From assembly GCF_018614875.1 (NCBI RefSeq), contig NZ_JAGGNW010000006.1, forward strand, positions 62,001 through 126,000: a stretch of 64,000 bases of DNA, read 5' to 3'. Both the position numbers and the translations under genes were made by a program. Positions 54,621 through 63,940 of the stretch are shown here, in pieces; within the stretch, counting starts at the first letter, position 1, and each line of letters begins with the position of its first letter. The notes beneath the pieces are model-generated. The model was not told where the DNA came from. It was given only the letters and a program-made list of their open reading frames with translations, and ran no database searches. The stretch comes from Variovorax paradoxus. Its GTDB lineage: Bacteria; Pseudomonadota; Gammaproteobacteria; Burkholderiales; Burkholderiaceae_C.

Positions 54621-54667
54621 GGTGTGTGCTCCGGTGGTTGATGATGAAGGCGAAAGCTGTCCGCGGG

Positions 54668-55402
54668 CTAGACGCTCAGGTAGGCGCGGCGCACCTCTTC
54701 GTTGGCCGCGAGCTCTGCCATGGTGGCGTGATAGCGGATCTGGCCCTTCTCGAGCACATAGGCGCGGTCGGACACCAGCTCGGCGAAGTGCATGTTCTGC
54801 TCCGACAGCAGGATGCTCACGCCCTGCGCCTTGAGCTCCAGGATCATGTTGGCCATCTGCTCCACGATCACCGGCGCCACGCCTTCGGAGGGCTCGTCGA
54901 GCAGCACCAGGTACGGGTTGCCCATGAGCGTGCGCGCCACCGTGAGCATCTGCTGCTCGCCGCCGCTCATGCGGCCGCCCGGGCGGTTGGGCATTTCGCC
55001 CAGGTTGGGAAAGAGCTTGAACAGGCGCTCGGGCGTCCACAGCGGCGCCTCGCTGCCGTCGCTCCAGCGCCGGCCGGCCTGCTTGCCGACCTCGAGGTTT
55101 TCCATCACCGTGAGGTCGGTGAACACGCGCCGGTCCTCGGGCACGAAGCCCAGGCCCAGGCGCGCCGCCACGTGCGGCTCGCGCTTCGAGATGTCGTGAC
55201 CCAGGAAGCGCACCGCGCCGCGGCGCTTGGCGAGCATGCCGATCAGCGTCTTGAGCGTGGTCGACTTGCCTGCGCCATTGCGGCCCATGAGCGCCACCAC
55301 TTCGCCGCGCCGCACCTCGAGGTCGACGTCGTAGAGGATCTGCGCGGCGCCATACCAGGCGCACAGGGCCTTGGCTTCGAGCAGCAGTTCCGTAGTGCTC
55401 AT
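54668..55402 (-). CDS. livF: Branched-chain-type ABC transporter ATPase LivF
   Basis: 244 residues from the ATG at 55402. Walker A GRNGAGKST near residue 39, Q-loop region FVPEDRRVF near 88, signature MSGGEQQM near 145 and Walker B LVLLDEPSEGVAP near 165. LivF class by length and the SEGVAP motif. One of two nucleotide-binding subunits powering the permease at 56891-58810. Overlaps livG by four bases. Confidence 0.9.
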   Translation of the reverse strand: MSTTELLLEAKALCAWYGAAQILYDVDLEVRRGEVVALMGRNGAGKSTTLKTLIGMLAKRRGAVRFLGHDISKREPHVAARLGLGFVPEDRRVFTDLTVMENLEVGKQAGRRWSDGSEAPLWTPERLFKLFPNLGEMPNRPGGRMSGGEQQMLTVARTLMGNPYLVLLDEPSEGVAPVIVEQMANMILELKAQGVSILLSEQNMHFAELVSDRAYVLEKGQIRYHATMAELAANEEVRRAYLSV

Positions 55403-56202
55403 GCGTGTTCTCCCAGCGCGGCCGAAACCGCGGCCGCCTTCTCTGCGATTTTTTCGAATGTCTTGCCGCTGCCGAAGTAGACCTCCTGCACCTTCGGATG
55501 GTCGCGGATCTCGAGCGGCTTGCCCTGCGCAATGAGGCGGCCACGGGCCAGCACGATCATGCGGTCGGCGTACGCGAACACCACGTCCATGCTGTGCTCG
55601 GTGAACAGCACGGCCAGCCCGCGCTGGACCACGAGTTCCTTGGTGAGCGCCATCAGCGAGTTGCGCTCCTTCGGCGCCATGCCGGCGGTGGGCTCGTCCA
55701 TCAGCAGCAGCTTCGGTGCGTTGGCCATTGCGATCGCGAGTTCGACGCGCTTGACGTCGCCGTAGGCGAGCTCGCTGCAGGGCCGATCGGCCTGCGCCTT
55801 CATGCCGACCTGGTCGAGCAGCGCCAGCGCCTCGTCGCGCTTGTGATCCGCCGCGCGGCGCCACATGGAGAACAGCTTGCCGTCGTGCGAGAGCATGGCC
55901 ATCTGCACGTTCTCGGCGACGGTGAGCGACGCAAAGGTTTCGGCGATCTGGAAGGTGCGGCCCACGCCCAGACGCCAGATGGCGCGCGGCTTCCGGCCGA
56001 CGAGTTCGTGGCCTTCGAACACGATCGAACCCTGGTCGGCCTTGAGCTGGCCGTTCACCATGTTGAAGGTGGTGGACTTGCCGGCGCCGTTCGGGCCGAT
56101 GAGGGCCAGCAGCTCGCCCGCCTTGAGCTCGAAGCTGATGCCGTCTACGGCTTTGACGCCGCCGAAGGATTTGCCCAGGTTGTCTACTTTGAGAAGGGTC
56201 AT
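55399..56202 (-). CDS. livG: Branched-chain-type ABC transporter ATPase LivG
   Basis: 267 residues. Walker A GPNGAGKST near residue 36, signature LAYGDVKRVELA near 155 and Walker B LLLMDEPTAGMAP near 175, the LivG hallmark. The signature has AYGD in place of the canonical SGGQ, which is normal for LivG. Separated from the permease gene by a long inverted repeat, followed directly by livF. Confidence 0.9.
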   Translation of the reverse strand: MTLLKVDNLGKSFGGVKAVDGISFELKAGELLALIGPNGAGKSTTFNMVNGQLKADQGSIVFEGHELVGRKPRAIWRLGVGRTFQIAETFASLTVAENVQMAMLSHDGKLFSMWRRAADHKRDEALALLDQVGMKAQADRPCSELAYGDVKRVELAIAMANAPKLLLMDEPTAGMAPKERNSLMALTKELVVQRGLAVLFTEHSMDVVFAYADRMIVLARGRLIAQGKPLEIRDHPKVQEVYFGSGKTFEKIAEKAAAVSAALGEHA

Positions 56203-56261
56203 TGGGTTTGCTCTCCCTCTTTGTGGGTGAGGGCTCGCGGCTTTCGAACTCTGATGAGGGG

Positions 56262-56863
56262 TTGCTTTCCGGGGCCGGGTCTCGCCCCGGCGGGCGACCT
56301 ACTTTTCTTTGCTTCGCCAAAGAAACGTAGGCAAAAGAAAGGCGACCCCACTGTCTGCGACCCCTTCGCTTCGCTACGGGGCAACCTGCGGTGCTCACGT
56401 TTCGCGGGGTCTCGCCCAAACTCGCTTCGCTCAGACAAGGGCGAGCCCTGATCCGCGAAACGCTCCGCTCCTCGGCGCAGCCAGAGGGGCTTGGAAACCG
56501 AACGGGCCTTTGCTTCGCTCGGCCACCAAGCCACCGCGGCGCGCAGCGCCGCGGTGGTTGGAATTGGCTGTTGGTATTGGTTTGGGCTGTTGGGGTTGGA
56601 CCCAGCCGAGCGAAGCGATGGCCTGTCTTCTCCCCACCCCTTCTGGCTGCGCCGAGGAGCGCAGATGGAGGCGGGATCAGGGCCGCAGCTGTTTGAGCGA
56701 AGCGAGTTCTGCGGACCCCCGCCGGAGTCGAGCACCGCAGGTAGCCCGCAGCGAAGCGAAGGGACGCAGACAGCAGGGTCGCCTTTTCTTTGGCTACTTT
56801 CTTTTGGCGAAGCAAAAGAAAGTAAGTCCGCCGCCGGGCGGATATCCCGGCCCCGGAAAACAA
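56262..56863. repeat. Long imperfect inverted repeat (~600 bases) between permease and livG
   Basis: The 688 bases 56203-56890 contain no gene. Left arm 56262-56490 pairs with right arm 56636-56863: for example the left-arm TTGCTTTCCGGGGCCGGG matches the complement of CCCGGCCCCGGAAAACAA at the right end, and the central CTCCTCGGCGCAGCCAGA matches on both sides. The loop holds a perfect palindrome CCACCGCGGCGC/GCGCCGCGGTGG (56531-56557). Both strands show spurious open frames, a usual source of false gene calls. It resembles a dispersed Comamonadaceae element. Confidence 0.85.
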
Positions 56864-56890
56864 GACAAAAAGAGAAGTTCAACCCCCCCT

Positions 56891-58810
56891 TCACGTCCGC
56901 TTCTCCTCCAAGGCAACACCCTCACTCTTTCGTCCGCGCAGCAAACGCTCGCTGAGTTGCTTAGCAAACCCCGCAATCCCCTGCGGAAACAGCAGCACGA
57001 GCAGCAAGATGATGGCCCCCAGCGTGGCCCGCCAATAGTCGGTATTGCGCGCCACCGTGTCATGCAGCCAGCTGAAGGTGACCGCCCCGACCACCGGCCC
57101 CGCCAGCGTCTGGATGCCACCCAGCAGCACCATCACCAAGCCGTCGACTGACTTGTCGACACTCAGGCTTTCAGGCGAGATGCTGCCCTTCGAGAACGCA
57201 TACAACGACCCGGCCAAGCCAGCAGCGGCGCCCGCAATCACGAAGGCGGTCCACTGCATGCGCTTGACGTCGATGCCGATCGCATCGGCCCGCAGCACCG
57301 AATCGCGGCCCGCGCGCAGTGCATAGCCGAAGGGCGAGAACAGCACGCGGCGCAGCATCAGGATGCCGGCGGCCACCAGCACCAGCGTGAGCCAGTAGTA
57401 GGTGCGCTTGTCCGACAGCCACTCCGAAGGCCACACGCCGGTGAGCCCGTTGCTGCCGCCGGTGAACGAATCCCACTGGTAGACCACGGCCCAGGTGATC
57501 TGCGCGAAGGCCAGCGTGAGCATCGCCAGGTACACGCCCGAAAGCCGCACCGCGAACCAGCCGTAGACGAAGGCGCCGATGGCGGCGACCAGCGGCGCGA
57601 CGACCAGCGCGAGTTCCATCGGCATGCCGCTCGCGCGCACCAGCAGCGCGGCACCGTAGGCACCCAGCCCGAAGTAGGCCGCATGGCCGAACGAATGCAT
57701 GCCCGCCGGCCCCATGATGAAGTGCAGGCTGGCCGCGAAGAGCGCCGCAATCAACAGGTCGATCATCAGCACCGTGGTGTAGGGCGAATCGGCCGTGAGC
57801 AGTGGCATGGCCATGAGCGCGAGCCCGAGCGCGGCGACGAGCCACAGGTAGCCCTTGCTCGCGCGCCGCAGCGGCTCTTCCTGCATGCCCACGTAGCGGC
57901 TGGGCGCCTGCGGGCGGCCGAGCAGGCCCCAGGGCCGCCACACCAGCACGATGGCCATCACGATGAAGTCGACCACCAGCGTGAGCTTGGAGAACGACAC
58001 GCTGTAGCCGAAGATCTCGACCACGCCGAGCCAGATGCAGACCGCCTTGATTTCGGAGAGCAGCAGCGCCGCCACGTACGCGCCGGGAATCGAGCCCATG
58101 CCGCCCACCACCACCACCACGAAGGCCGCGCCGATGGTGTTGAGGTCCATCGCAAGCGTGGCCGGCTCGCGCGGCAGCTGCAGCGCGCCGCCGAGCGCTG
58201 CGAGCGTGGCGCCGAGCGCGAACACGGCCGTGAACAGCCAGGCCTGGTTCACGCCCAGCGCACTGACCATCTCGCGGTCTTGCGTGGCGGCGCGCACCAG
58301 CGTGCCCCAGCGGGTGCGCGTGAGCAGCAGCCACATGAGGCCGAGCACCACCGGCCCGACGACGATCAGGAACAGGTCATAGGTCGGAAACTGCCGGCCC
58401 AGGATGTCGACCGAGCCCGACAGGCCCGGTGCGCGCGGGCCGAGCAATTCGTCCGGGCCCCAGAAATAGAGCACCGCGTCCTTGATGACGAGCACCAGTG
58501 CAAAGGTGGCCAGCAGCTGGAACAGCTCGGGCGACTTGTAGATGCGGCGCAGCAGCACCATCTCGATCAGCGCGCCGATCACGCCCACCGCAAGCGCGGC
58601 GATCAGCACGGCCGGCCAGAAGCCGAGCGTGCCGAGCTTGTCGACCAACGTGTAGGCAAGGTAGATGCCCACCATGAAGAAGGAGCCATGCGCAAAGTTG
58701 ACGATGCGCGTGACGCCGAAGATCAACGACAGGCCGGCCCCCACGAGGAACAGCGACGAAGCCGACGACAGCCCGGTGAGGAACTGAAGCAGCAGAGACG
58801 AGAGACTCAT
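56891..58810 (-). CDS. livHM: Fused LivH-LivM branched-chain-type ABC permease
   Basis: 639 residues, about twice a single permease. Residues ~1-300 are LivH-like (GLSLIFGVTRIVNFAHGSFF; GGMGSIPGAYVAALLL), ~325-639 LivM-like (FIMGPAGMHSFGHAAYFGLG; VLLGGIQTLAGPVVGA). Both hydrophobic halves are intact with the two EAA-type loops. A fused permease replaces the usual heterodimer. It follows a binding-protein gene by 24 bases. Confidence 0.9.
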   Translation of the reverse strand: MSLSSLLLQFLTGLSSASSLFLVGAGLSLIFGVTRIVNFAHGSFFMVGIYLAYTLVDKLGTLGFWPAVLIAALAVGVIGALIEMVLLRRIYKSPELFQLLATFALVLVIKDAVLYFWGPDELLGPRAPGLSGSVDILGRQFPTYDLFLIVVGPVVLGLMWLLLTRTRWGTLVRAATQDREMVSALGVNQAWLFTAVFALGATLAALGGALQLPREPATLAMDLNTIGAAFVVVVVGGMGSIPGAYVAALLLSEIKAVCIWLGVVEIFGYSVSFSKLTLVVDFIVMAIVLVWRPWGLLGRPQAPSRYVGMQEEPLRRASKGYLWLVAALGLALMAMPLLTADSPYTTVLMIDLLIAALFAASLHFIMGPAGMHSFGHAAYFGLGAYGAALLVRASGMPMELALVVAPLVAAIGAFVYGWFAVRLSGVYLAMLTLAFAQITWAVVYQWDSFTGGSNGLTGVWPSEWLSDKRTYYWLTLVLVAAGILMLRRVLFSPFGYALRAGRDSVLRADAIGIDVKRMQWTAFVIAGAAAGLAGSLYAFSKGSISPESLSVDKSVDGLVMVLLGGIQTLAGPVVGAVTFSWLHDTVARNTDYWRATLGAIILLLVLLFPQGIAGFAKQLSERLLRGRKSEGVALEEKRT

Positions 58811-58834
58811 GGGTGCAAGCGTTCCGGAAAAGGT

Positions 58835-60040
58835 TCAGTCTGCGGCGCGCGATTTCTTCACGTCGGCGGCGGTCGGCTGGAACTTGGCGCCGTCGAAATA
58901 CGTGTAGTCGACCATCACGCCCTTGCCGTTCTCGTTCTTCGTCTTGCCGACGAAGGCGCCCATGGTCGACTGGTGGTCTTCGGCGCGGTAGGTGATCTTG
59001 CCGAACGGCGTGTCGACCTGCAGGCCCTTGAAGGCGGCGACGAGCTTCGGCGTCTCGGTGCTCTTGGCCTTTTCGATGCCGGCCGCGACCGACTTGATCA
59101 TGCTGTAGCCGACCACCGAGCCGAGCCGCGGGTAGTCCTTGTACTTGCCGTGGTATGCGAGGAAGAAGGCCTTGTGCTCGGGCGTCTGGATGCCGTACCA
59201 GGGATAGCCGGTCACGATCCAGCCGTTGGGCGTTTCGTCCTTGAGCGGGTCGAGGTACTCGGGCTCGCCGGTCAGGACGCTCACCACCGTGCGGTCCTTG
59301 AAGAGGCCGCGGGTGTTGCCTTCGCGCACGAACTTGGAAAGGTCGGCGCCGAACAGCACATTGAAGACCGCGTCGGGCTTGGCATCGGCCAGCGCCTGCA
59401 CCACGGCACCCGCATCGACCTTGCCGAGCGGCGGCGCCTGTTCGGCGACGAACTCGACGTCGGGCTGCGCGGCCTTCAGCAGCGTCTTGAACGCGGCCAC
59501 GGCCGACTGGCCGTATTCGTAGTTGGGGTAGACGACAGCCCAGCGCTTCTTCTTGAGCTTGGCCGCTTCGGGCACCAGCATCGCGGCCTGCATGTAGGTG
59601 CCGGGGCGCAGGCGGAAGGTGTATTCGTTGCCGCCTTGCCAGGTCATCTTGTCGGTCAGCGGTTCGCCGGCCAGGAAGAAGATCTTTTTCTGCTTGGCGA
59701 AGTCGGCCACGGCCAGGCCGGTGTTCGACAGGAAGGTGCCGGCGAGCACGTCGATCTTCTCGCGCGCCACCAGCTCCTCGGCCACGCGCACGGCATCGCC
59801 GGGGTTGGCGTTGTCGTCGCGCGTGATGAGCTCGACCTTGCGGCCGTTGACGCCGCCCTTGGCGTTGATCTCTTCCACGGCCAGTTCCATGCCCTTCTTG
59901 TAGGGCTCGAGGAAGGCGGGCTGGGCCTTGTAGCTGTTGACCTCGCCGATCTTGATCACGCCCTGCGCGTGGGCGGGAACGAGGGCAGTGGCCAGCGTGG
60001 CAACGGCCGCGGCGCTGAAGACGTGACGCAATGGGTTCAT
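58835..60040 (-). CDS. ABC-transporter periplasmic binding protein (Liv type), first copy
   Basis: 401 residues from the ATG at 60040 behind AGGAG. Sec signal peptide cleaved after AHA-Q near residue 25. Type I binding fold: IKIGEVNSYKAQPAFLEPYK, NAKGGVNGRKVELITRDDNA, VVYPNYEYGQSAVAAFK. Directly upstream of the fused permease, so it is the main binding protein of this importer. The ligand is probably an intermediate of the adjacent catabolic genes. Confidence 0.88.
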   Translation of the reverse strand: MNPLRHVFSAAAVATLATALVPAHAQGVIKIGEVNSYKAQPAFLEPYKKGMELAVEEINAKGGVNGRKVELITRDDNANPGDAVRVAEELVAREKIDVLAGTFLSNTGLAVADFAKQKKIFFLAGEPLTDKMTWQGGNEYTFRLRPGTYMQAAMLVPEAAKLKKKRWAVVYPNYEYGQSAVAAFKTLLKAAQPDVEFVAEQAPPLGKVDAGAVVQALADAKPDAVFNVLFGADLSKFVREGNTRGLFKDRTVVSVLTGEPEYLDPLKDETPNGWIVTGYPWYGIQTPEHKAFFLAYHGKYKDYPRLGSVVGYSMIKSVAAGIEKAKSTETPKLVAAFKGLQVDTPFGKITYRAEDHQSTMGAFVGKTKNENGKGVMVDYTYFDGAKFQPTAADVKKSRAAD

Positions 60041-60120
60041 GGGGAAACTCCTGGAGATCGAAAGAGAGAGGGAGAAAAAGAAACGGCGTGGATGCGAAGG
60101 CGCGTGAACGGTGAATAGAT

Positions 60121-60705
60121 CTAACGCAGCCCGTCTTCGCCTTTGATTTCGCTGGCCTGCAGCCCGCCGATGCGCGGCAGCGGACGGCCGCTGTCGGTGA
60201 CGGCCACGGCCACCACGATCTCGTTGGCGCGCGGCGCGTCGCTCACGCGGGCCTCGATGGCGTCGAAGTGGCTGCGCACGAAGGCAGCGTCCTTGTGGCC
60301 GAGCGGCACGTCGATGGCGGTGCCCAGCGTGCCGCGCTTCTTGGCCGAGGGCACGAGCGCCGCACCTTTTTCAACGGCCACGCGCAGCGGCGCACCGAGC
60401 TTGGGATGCAGGATGGCGGCGGCGTGCTCGAGTTCGCCGTTTTCGCCGACGATGGCGGCCTTGCCATAGCTTTGCGCCTGGCCGGGCTCGATGCCGAGCG
60501 CCTTCACGGCCTTCTGGCCAAGCAGCGCACCGAGCTCTTCGCCGATGGCGATCAGCTCGTCGAGGTTCTCGCTGAAGCGGCCCGCGTACGGGTTCTCGAT
60601 CACCGCGATGGCGACGGCGCGGCGCGTGGGCGGCGTGATGTCCCGGCCCATTTCCTTGCGGGTTTCGTCGACCTGCACGACGAGCTTGCGGATGTTGGAA
60701 GTCAT
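60121..60705 (-). CDS. PF06684 ('amino acid synthesis') family protein, copy 1
   Basis: 194 residues from the ATG at 60705 with AAGGA upstream. Conserved pattern IAVIENPYAGRFSENLDELI, SYGKAAIVGENGELEHAAAI and the C-terminal IVVAVAVTDSGRPLPRIGG. The family (PF06684, once DUF1185) has no established reaction despite its name. It is a paralogue of the next gene upstream (60743-61387), sharing GKGAIVG/GKAAIVG and the ELEH motif. Linkage to a 6-hydroxynicotinate reductase suggests an amide hydrolysis or accessory catabolic role, which is inference. Confidence 0.82.
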   Translation of the reverse strand: MTSNIRKLVVQVDETRKEMGRDITPPTRRAVAIAVIENPYAGRFSENLDELIAIGEELGALLGQKAVKALGIEPGQAQSYGKAAIVGENGELEHAAAILHPKLGAPLRVAVEKGAALVPSAKKRGTLGTAIDVPLGHKDAAFVRSHFDAIEARVSDAPRANEIVVAVAVTDSGRPLPRIGGLQASEIKGEDGLR

Positions 60706-60742
60706 GTCTTGTGTTCCTTCTTCGTGTCTCTTGTTCATCAGG

Positions 60743-61387
60743 TCAGCGCAGGCCGTCCCACTTGCTGATGTCTTTCGCGAGCAGCCCGCCCACGCGTGCA
60801 TGCACGCGGTAGCCGGTGCTCATGGCAAGGATGAAGACGATCTCGTCGGCCGCGGGCGCGCCGGGCACGCGCACTTCGATGGCGTCGAACTGGCCGCGCA
60901 CGTAGCTGGCGTTGATGTTGGTCAGCGGCACGTCGAGCGCGGCGCCGGGCGGGCCGACCTTCTTGGTCGAGGGCACGATCGACAGCGCGTTGCCGGGCTG
61001 GCCGGTTTTCTTTTCTTCGGCCTTGCCCGCGGTGTAGGCCGCGCGGTCGCCCTTCCAGCCGAGCAGTTCGCGCATGGCATAGCCGCCGGGCACATGCCAG
61101 AGCGCGCCGTGCTCGAGCTCGCCGGCCGCGCCGACGATGGCGCCCTTGCCATAGGTGGCGATCTGCTCGAGCGGCACGTCCATGGCGGCGTGCAGCCGGT
61201 GCGCCATGTCCACGCCCACCGGGTCGAGCAGCGCCATCATCGGCAGGATGTCGCTCTCGTAGCGGCCCGCGAACGGATTGGTCAGCACCGCGCCGATGGC
61301 ACCGCGCACCAACGGGGTGTCGGCGCGCGGCCCGAACTCGTGGTGGATGTGCTCGACATGGGTGAAGACGCGGCGTATATCGATCAT
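60743..61387 (-). CDS. PF06684 ('amino acid synthesis') family protein, copy 2
   Basis: 214 residues. Same family as the following gene: AVLTNPFAGRYESDILPMMA, TYGKGAIVGAAGELEHGALW, DEIVFILAMSTGYRVHARVG. An extra ~20 residues around position 120 (GWKGDRAAYTAGKAEEKKTG) distinguish it. Two co-transcribed paralogues, 37 bases apart, suggest a hetero-oligomer or two related substrates. Confidence 0.82.
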   Translation of the reverse strand: MIDIRRVFTHVEHIHHEFGPRADTPLVRGAIGAVLTNPFAGRYESDILPMMALLDPVGVDMAHRLHAAMDVPLEQIATYGKGAIVGAAGELEHGALWHVPGGYAMRELLGWKGDRAAYTAGKAEEKKTGQPGNALSIVPSTKKVGPPGAALDVPLTNINASYVRGQFDAIEVRVPGAPAADEIVFILAMSTGYRVHARVGGLLAKDISKWDGLR

Positions 61388-61408
61388 GAAAAAGAACCTT
61401 GCTTTTCG

Positions 61409-62314
61409 TTAAGCAAATACTGAACCAACTGTATTGGACGGCACCCTGGGCAGCGCCTTCGAGCATAAGGGTTCGACAAGTCGCCACTGCCCCTGGCAAA
61501 CGAGCAGAGCGGCCCAGACGAGCCCCCCTTTTTGCAGCACCTTCGCGCACACGGCGCCGGTGTCGAGCGCGCTTTTCACCTGCGCGGGCGCCAGCGGCGG
61601 CACGTCGACAGTGACCAGGGTATCGCCCAGGTCGCTATCGTCCTTGCATTCGCTGGCGGGGCGCCGCTCGATGGCGGCATCGTCCACGTCGACGGCATTG
61701 GCAATCACGGTGGCGGCGGCATCGGCCTGTGCCGCTGTGGCGGCCAGGACTGTCACGCTGTCGGCGATGCCCAGCGAGAAGCTGCGGCCGCGCCAGCCGC
61801 TGGTGGCGACACCGCGCACGGGCTGGTCCGCGCGCAGCTCGAACTGGCCGTCGGTGGTGAGGATGCCGCTGCTGTCGCGCCAGTCGAAGCGCGCGATGTC
61901 GGCGAACACGCCCACGCGCGCGGACTGGCCCGGCGCGAGGTGCAGCGCGATGTCACCGCCGTTGTTGATCCACGCGCGCTCGATGCCGGGGCGGTCGTAG
62001 AACGCGATCAGCTCCTGGGCCACCGAGCCCGCCACGGCGGCCATGGGCGTGATGAACATCGGCGAGAACGCGGCGCAAGCGTTCCACATCCGTTGTCCCA
62101 CGACGCCGCGCGGCCGCATCCCGTCGGACACCGGCAATCGCAACAGCGGCAGCTCGCGCACCAGTTCGCCGAGCACATGGACGAAGCGCGCCCACGCCGC
62201 GTCGTGCGCGGCCGCGATGGCGTACGGATCGCCGTGCGCCTCGGCCACGATGTCGATCGGGCCGTGGTTGAAGTGCCAGCGGTTCTGGTCGAGCGCGCTG
62301 CGTTGGGCGGTCAT
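61409..62314 (-). CDS. UPF0280-family protein (ApbE-related)
   Basis: 301 residues. Motifs MFITPMAAVAGSVAQELIAF near 90 and AWINNGGDIALHLAPGQ near 115, and the segment GVATSGWRGRSFSLGIADSV, fit UPF0280. The GGD motif and fold relation point to ApbE flavin transferases, but UPF0280 function is unknown. It starts three bases after the stop of the reductase gene. A role in flavin attachment for that reductase is a guess. Confidence 0.78.
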   Translation of the reverse strand: MTAQRSALDQNRWHFNHGPIDIVAEAHGDPYAIAAAHDAAWARFVHVLGELVRELPLLRLPVSDGMRPRGVVGQRMWNACAAFSPMFITPMAAVAGSVAQELIAFYDRPGIERAWINNGGDIALHLAPGQSARVGVFADIARFDWRDSSGILTTDGQFELRADQPVRGVATSGWRGRSFSLGIADSVTVLAATAAQADAAATVIANAVDVDDAAIERRPASECKDDSDLGDTLVTVDVPPLAPAQVKSALDTGAVCAKVLQKGGLVWAALLVCQGQWRLVEPLCSKALPRVPSNTVGSVFA

Positions 62315-62317
62315 GGC

Positions 62318-63940
62318 TCAGCCCAGCATCGGTGCATGGCCGAGCGGCCACGGGTTGGCGTCATCCATGACGACCCATTGGCGCGCCAGCGGAGCGCCGT
62401 CTTCCTGCCACGCGCCGCGCGAAAGCGCCTGCTCGAGCGAGAAGATGTGCTCCATGTGGCCGCCGAGCGCTTCGTAGTCGGCACGCCGCATGCTGAACTC
62501 GATGGGCGCCACGATGGCCGGCGTGGGCACGGTGCCGAAGCTGTTGTCGGGCATGCGCATGACGTCCGCCATCACGGTGATGCCGCCGCCGGGCCACACA
62601 TAGGCCGGGGCGCCGCCGCAGGTGACGTTGACGAGCGCGCGCTTGATGGCGCGCGTCAGCAGCACCGGGTTTTCGGTGACGCCGGCGCGCAAGGACCCGC
62701 CCGCACCGCCGAGGAACAGCACGGTGCACAGCGACGGTTCGCAGTTCTCGCCGATGCGTTCGACGATGCGGCGCACCTCGGCAGGCATCGGCTGCTCGAC
62801 GGGCTTGAGCGCGTCATCGAGCACGTACCACTGCGCATGCTCGCCGGTGGTCGATGTCATGAGCAGGCGCAGGCCCGGCCGCGCCACGCCCTCTTCCCAG
62901 CCCTCGATGATCGAGAGCGGATCGGCGATGTCGGTGCCGCCCCAGCCGTTGCCCGGGTTCGCCACCTGGAAGTAGCGCCCCGGCGTGGACTTGCGCCCCA
63001 GCATCCGGATGCCCGACGGCGCCATGTCGAGGCAGCGCCCGGCCTGGTGCTCGGTGAGCACGCCGGTGATGTGGTCGTCGACCACCACCACCTCGTCGGC
63101 CACGCCCGCGAACTGGCGCGCGAAGATGCCCACCGCCGCCGAGCCGCAGCCCACGCGCATGCGCTGCTCTTCCACGCCGTTGACGACGGGCGCCTTGCCG
63201 GCCTGGATGACAAGGGTGGAGCCGCCGTCGATGGTGCATTCGGCGGCCTTCTTGTTGCCCAAGAGCTGCATCAGCTCGGCCGTCATGCGGCCTTCCTTCT
63301 TGCTGCCGCCGGTGAGGTGGTGCACGCCACCGAGCGAGAGCATCTGCGAGCCGTATTCGGCCGTGGTGACGTGGCCCACGACCTCGCCCCTGTAGCGCAC
63401 GTTGGCCTGCTCGGAGCCGAGGAAGCGGTCGGTGTCGATCTTCACCTTGAAGCTGCAGTAGCTGAAGATGCCTTCGGTGACGACGGTGACCATGTCGACG
63501 CCCTGGGCTTTGGAGGCCACGATGAAGGGCGCGGGCTTGTAGTCGGGATAGGTGGTGGACGAGCCCACGCCGGTGACGAAGACTTCGTCGGCGTGCAGCA
63601 GGTCGCCGTTCCAGTCGGGCGCGCTTGCTTCGGCGTTCTCGGCCTTCTGCTCGGCGGCGGGGCGGTCGAAGGGCACCAGCACGGGGGCCTCGCTCGCGAT
63701 CTCGCGGCGCAGCAGGACCACAGGGTCGACCCGCACCAGCACGCCCTGCCTGTTGGCATAGCGGTCGCAGGCGCCGGTGCGGCCGTCGGAGATCTGGCAC
63801 AGCACCGGGCAGGCGTTGCACTCGACCTTGGCGGTGCTCATCTTCTCGTTGCGCGGGGGCGCCTTGCCGAAGGCGCCGGCTTCGAAGGCCACCGGCATGT
63901 CCATGCCGGGGAGTCCGTCTGTCTTGGTGTGTTCTGTCAT
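62318..63940 (-). CDS. 6-hydroxynicotinate reductase-like [4Fe-4S] protein
   Basis: 540 residues from the ATG at 63940. A cysteine cluster C41-x2-C44-x3-C48-x9-C58 (ECNACPVLCQISDGRTGACD) is suited to a [4Fe-4S] centre. The rest follows proteins called 6-hydroxynicotinate reductase: GVDMVTVVTEGIFSYCSFKV, MSLGGVHHLTGGSKKEGRMT, LGRKSTPGRYFQVANPGNGW. The enzyme reduces 6-hydroxynicotinate to 1,4,5,6-tetrahydro-6-oxonicotinate in reductive nicotinate degradation. Its ATG overlaps an upstream stop (ATGA). Confidence 0.75.
   Translation of the reverse strand: MTEHTKTDGLPGMDMPVAFEAGAFGKAPPRNEKMSTAKVECNACPVLCQISDGRTGACDRYANRQGVLVRVDPVVLLRREIASEAPVLVPFDRPAAEQKAENAEASAPDWNGDLLHADEVFVTGVGSSTTYPDYKPAPFIVASKAQGVDMVTVVTEGIFSYCSFKVKIDTDRFLGSEQANVRYRGEVVGHVTTAEYGSQMLSLGGVHHLTGGSKKEGRMTAELMQLLGNKKAAECTIDGGSTLVIQAGKAPVVNGVEEQRMRVGCGSAAVGIFARQFAGVADEVVVVDDHITGVLTEHQAGRCLDMAPSGIRMLGRKSTPGRYFQVANPGNGWGGTDIADPLSIIEGWEEGVARPGLRLLMTSTTGEHAQWYVLDDALKPVEQPMPAEVRRIVERIGENCEPSLCTVLFLGGAGGSLRAGVTENPVLLTRAIKRALVNVTCGGAPAYVWPGGGITVMADVMRMPDNSFGTVPTPAIVAPIEFSMRRADYEALGGHMEHIFSLEQALSRGAWQEDGAPLARQWVVMDDANPWPLGHAPMLG

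Noticed and set aside
53898-55544. A 548-residue fusion of nicotinamidase with upstream sequence
   Set aside because: The upstream part is the wrong frame of livF; the Tat signal begins at the ATG at 54620.
56199-57151. Several open frames on both strands over the 56203-56890 gap
   Set aside because: They derive from the long inverted repeat; the arms code for the same nonsense in opposite directions.
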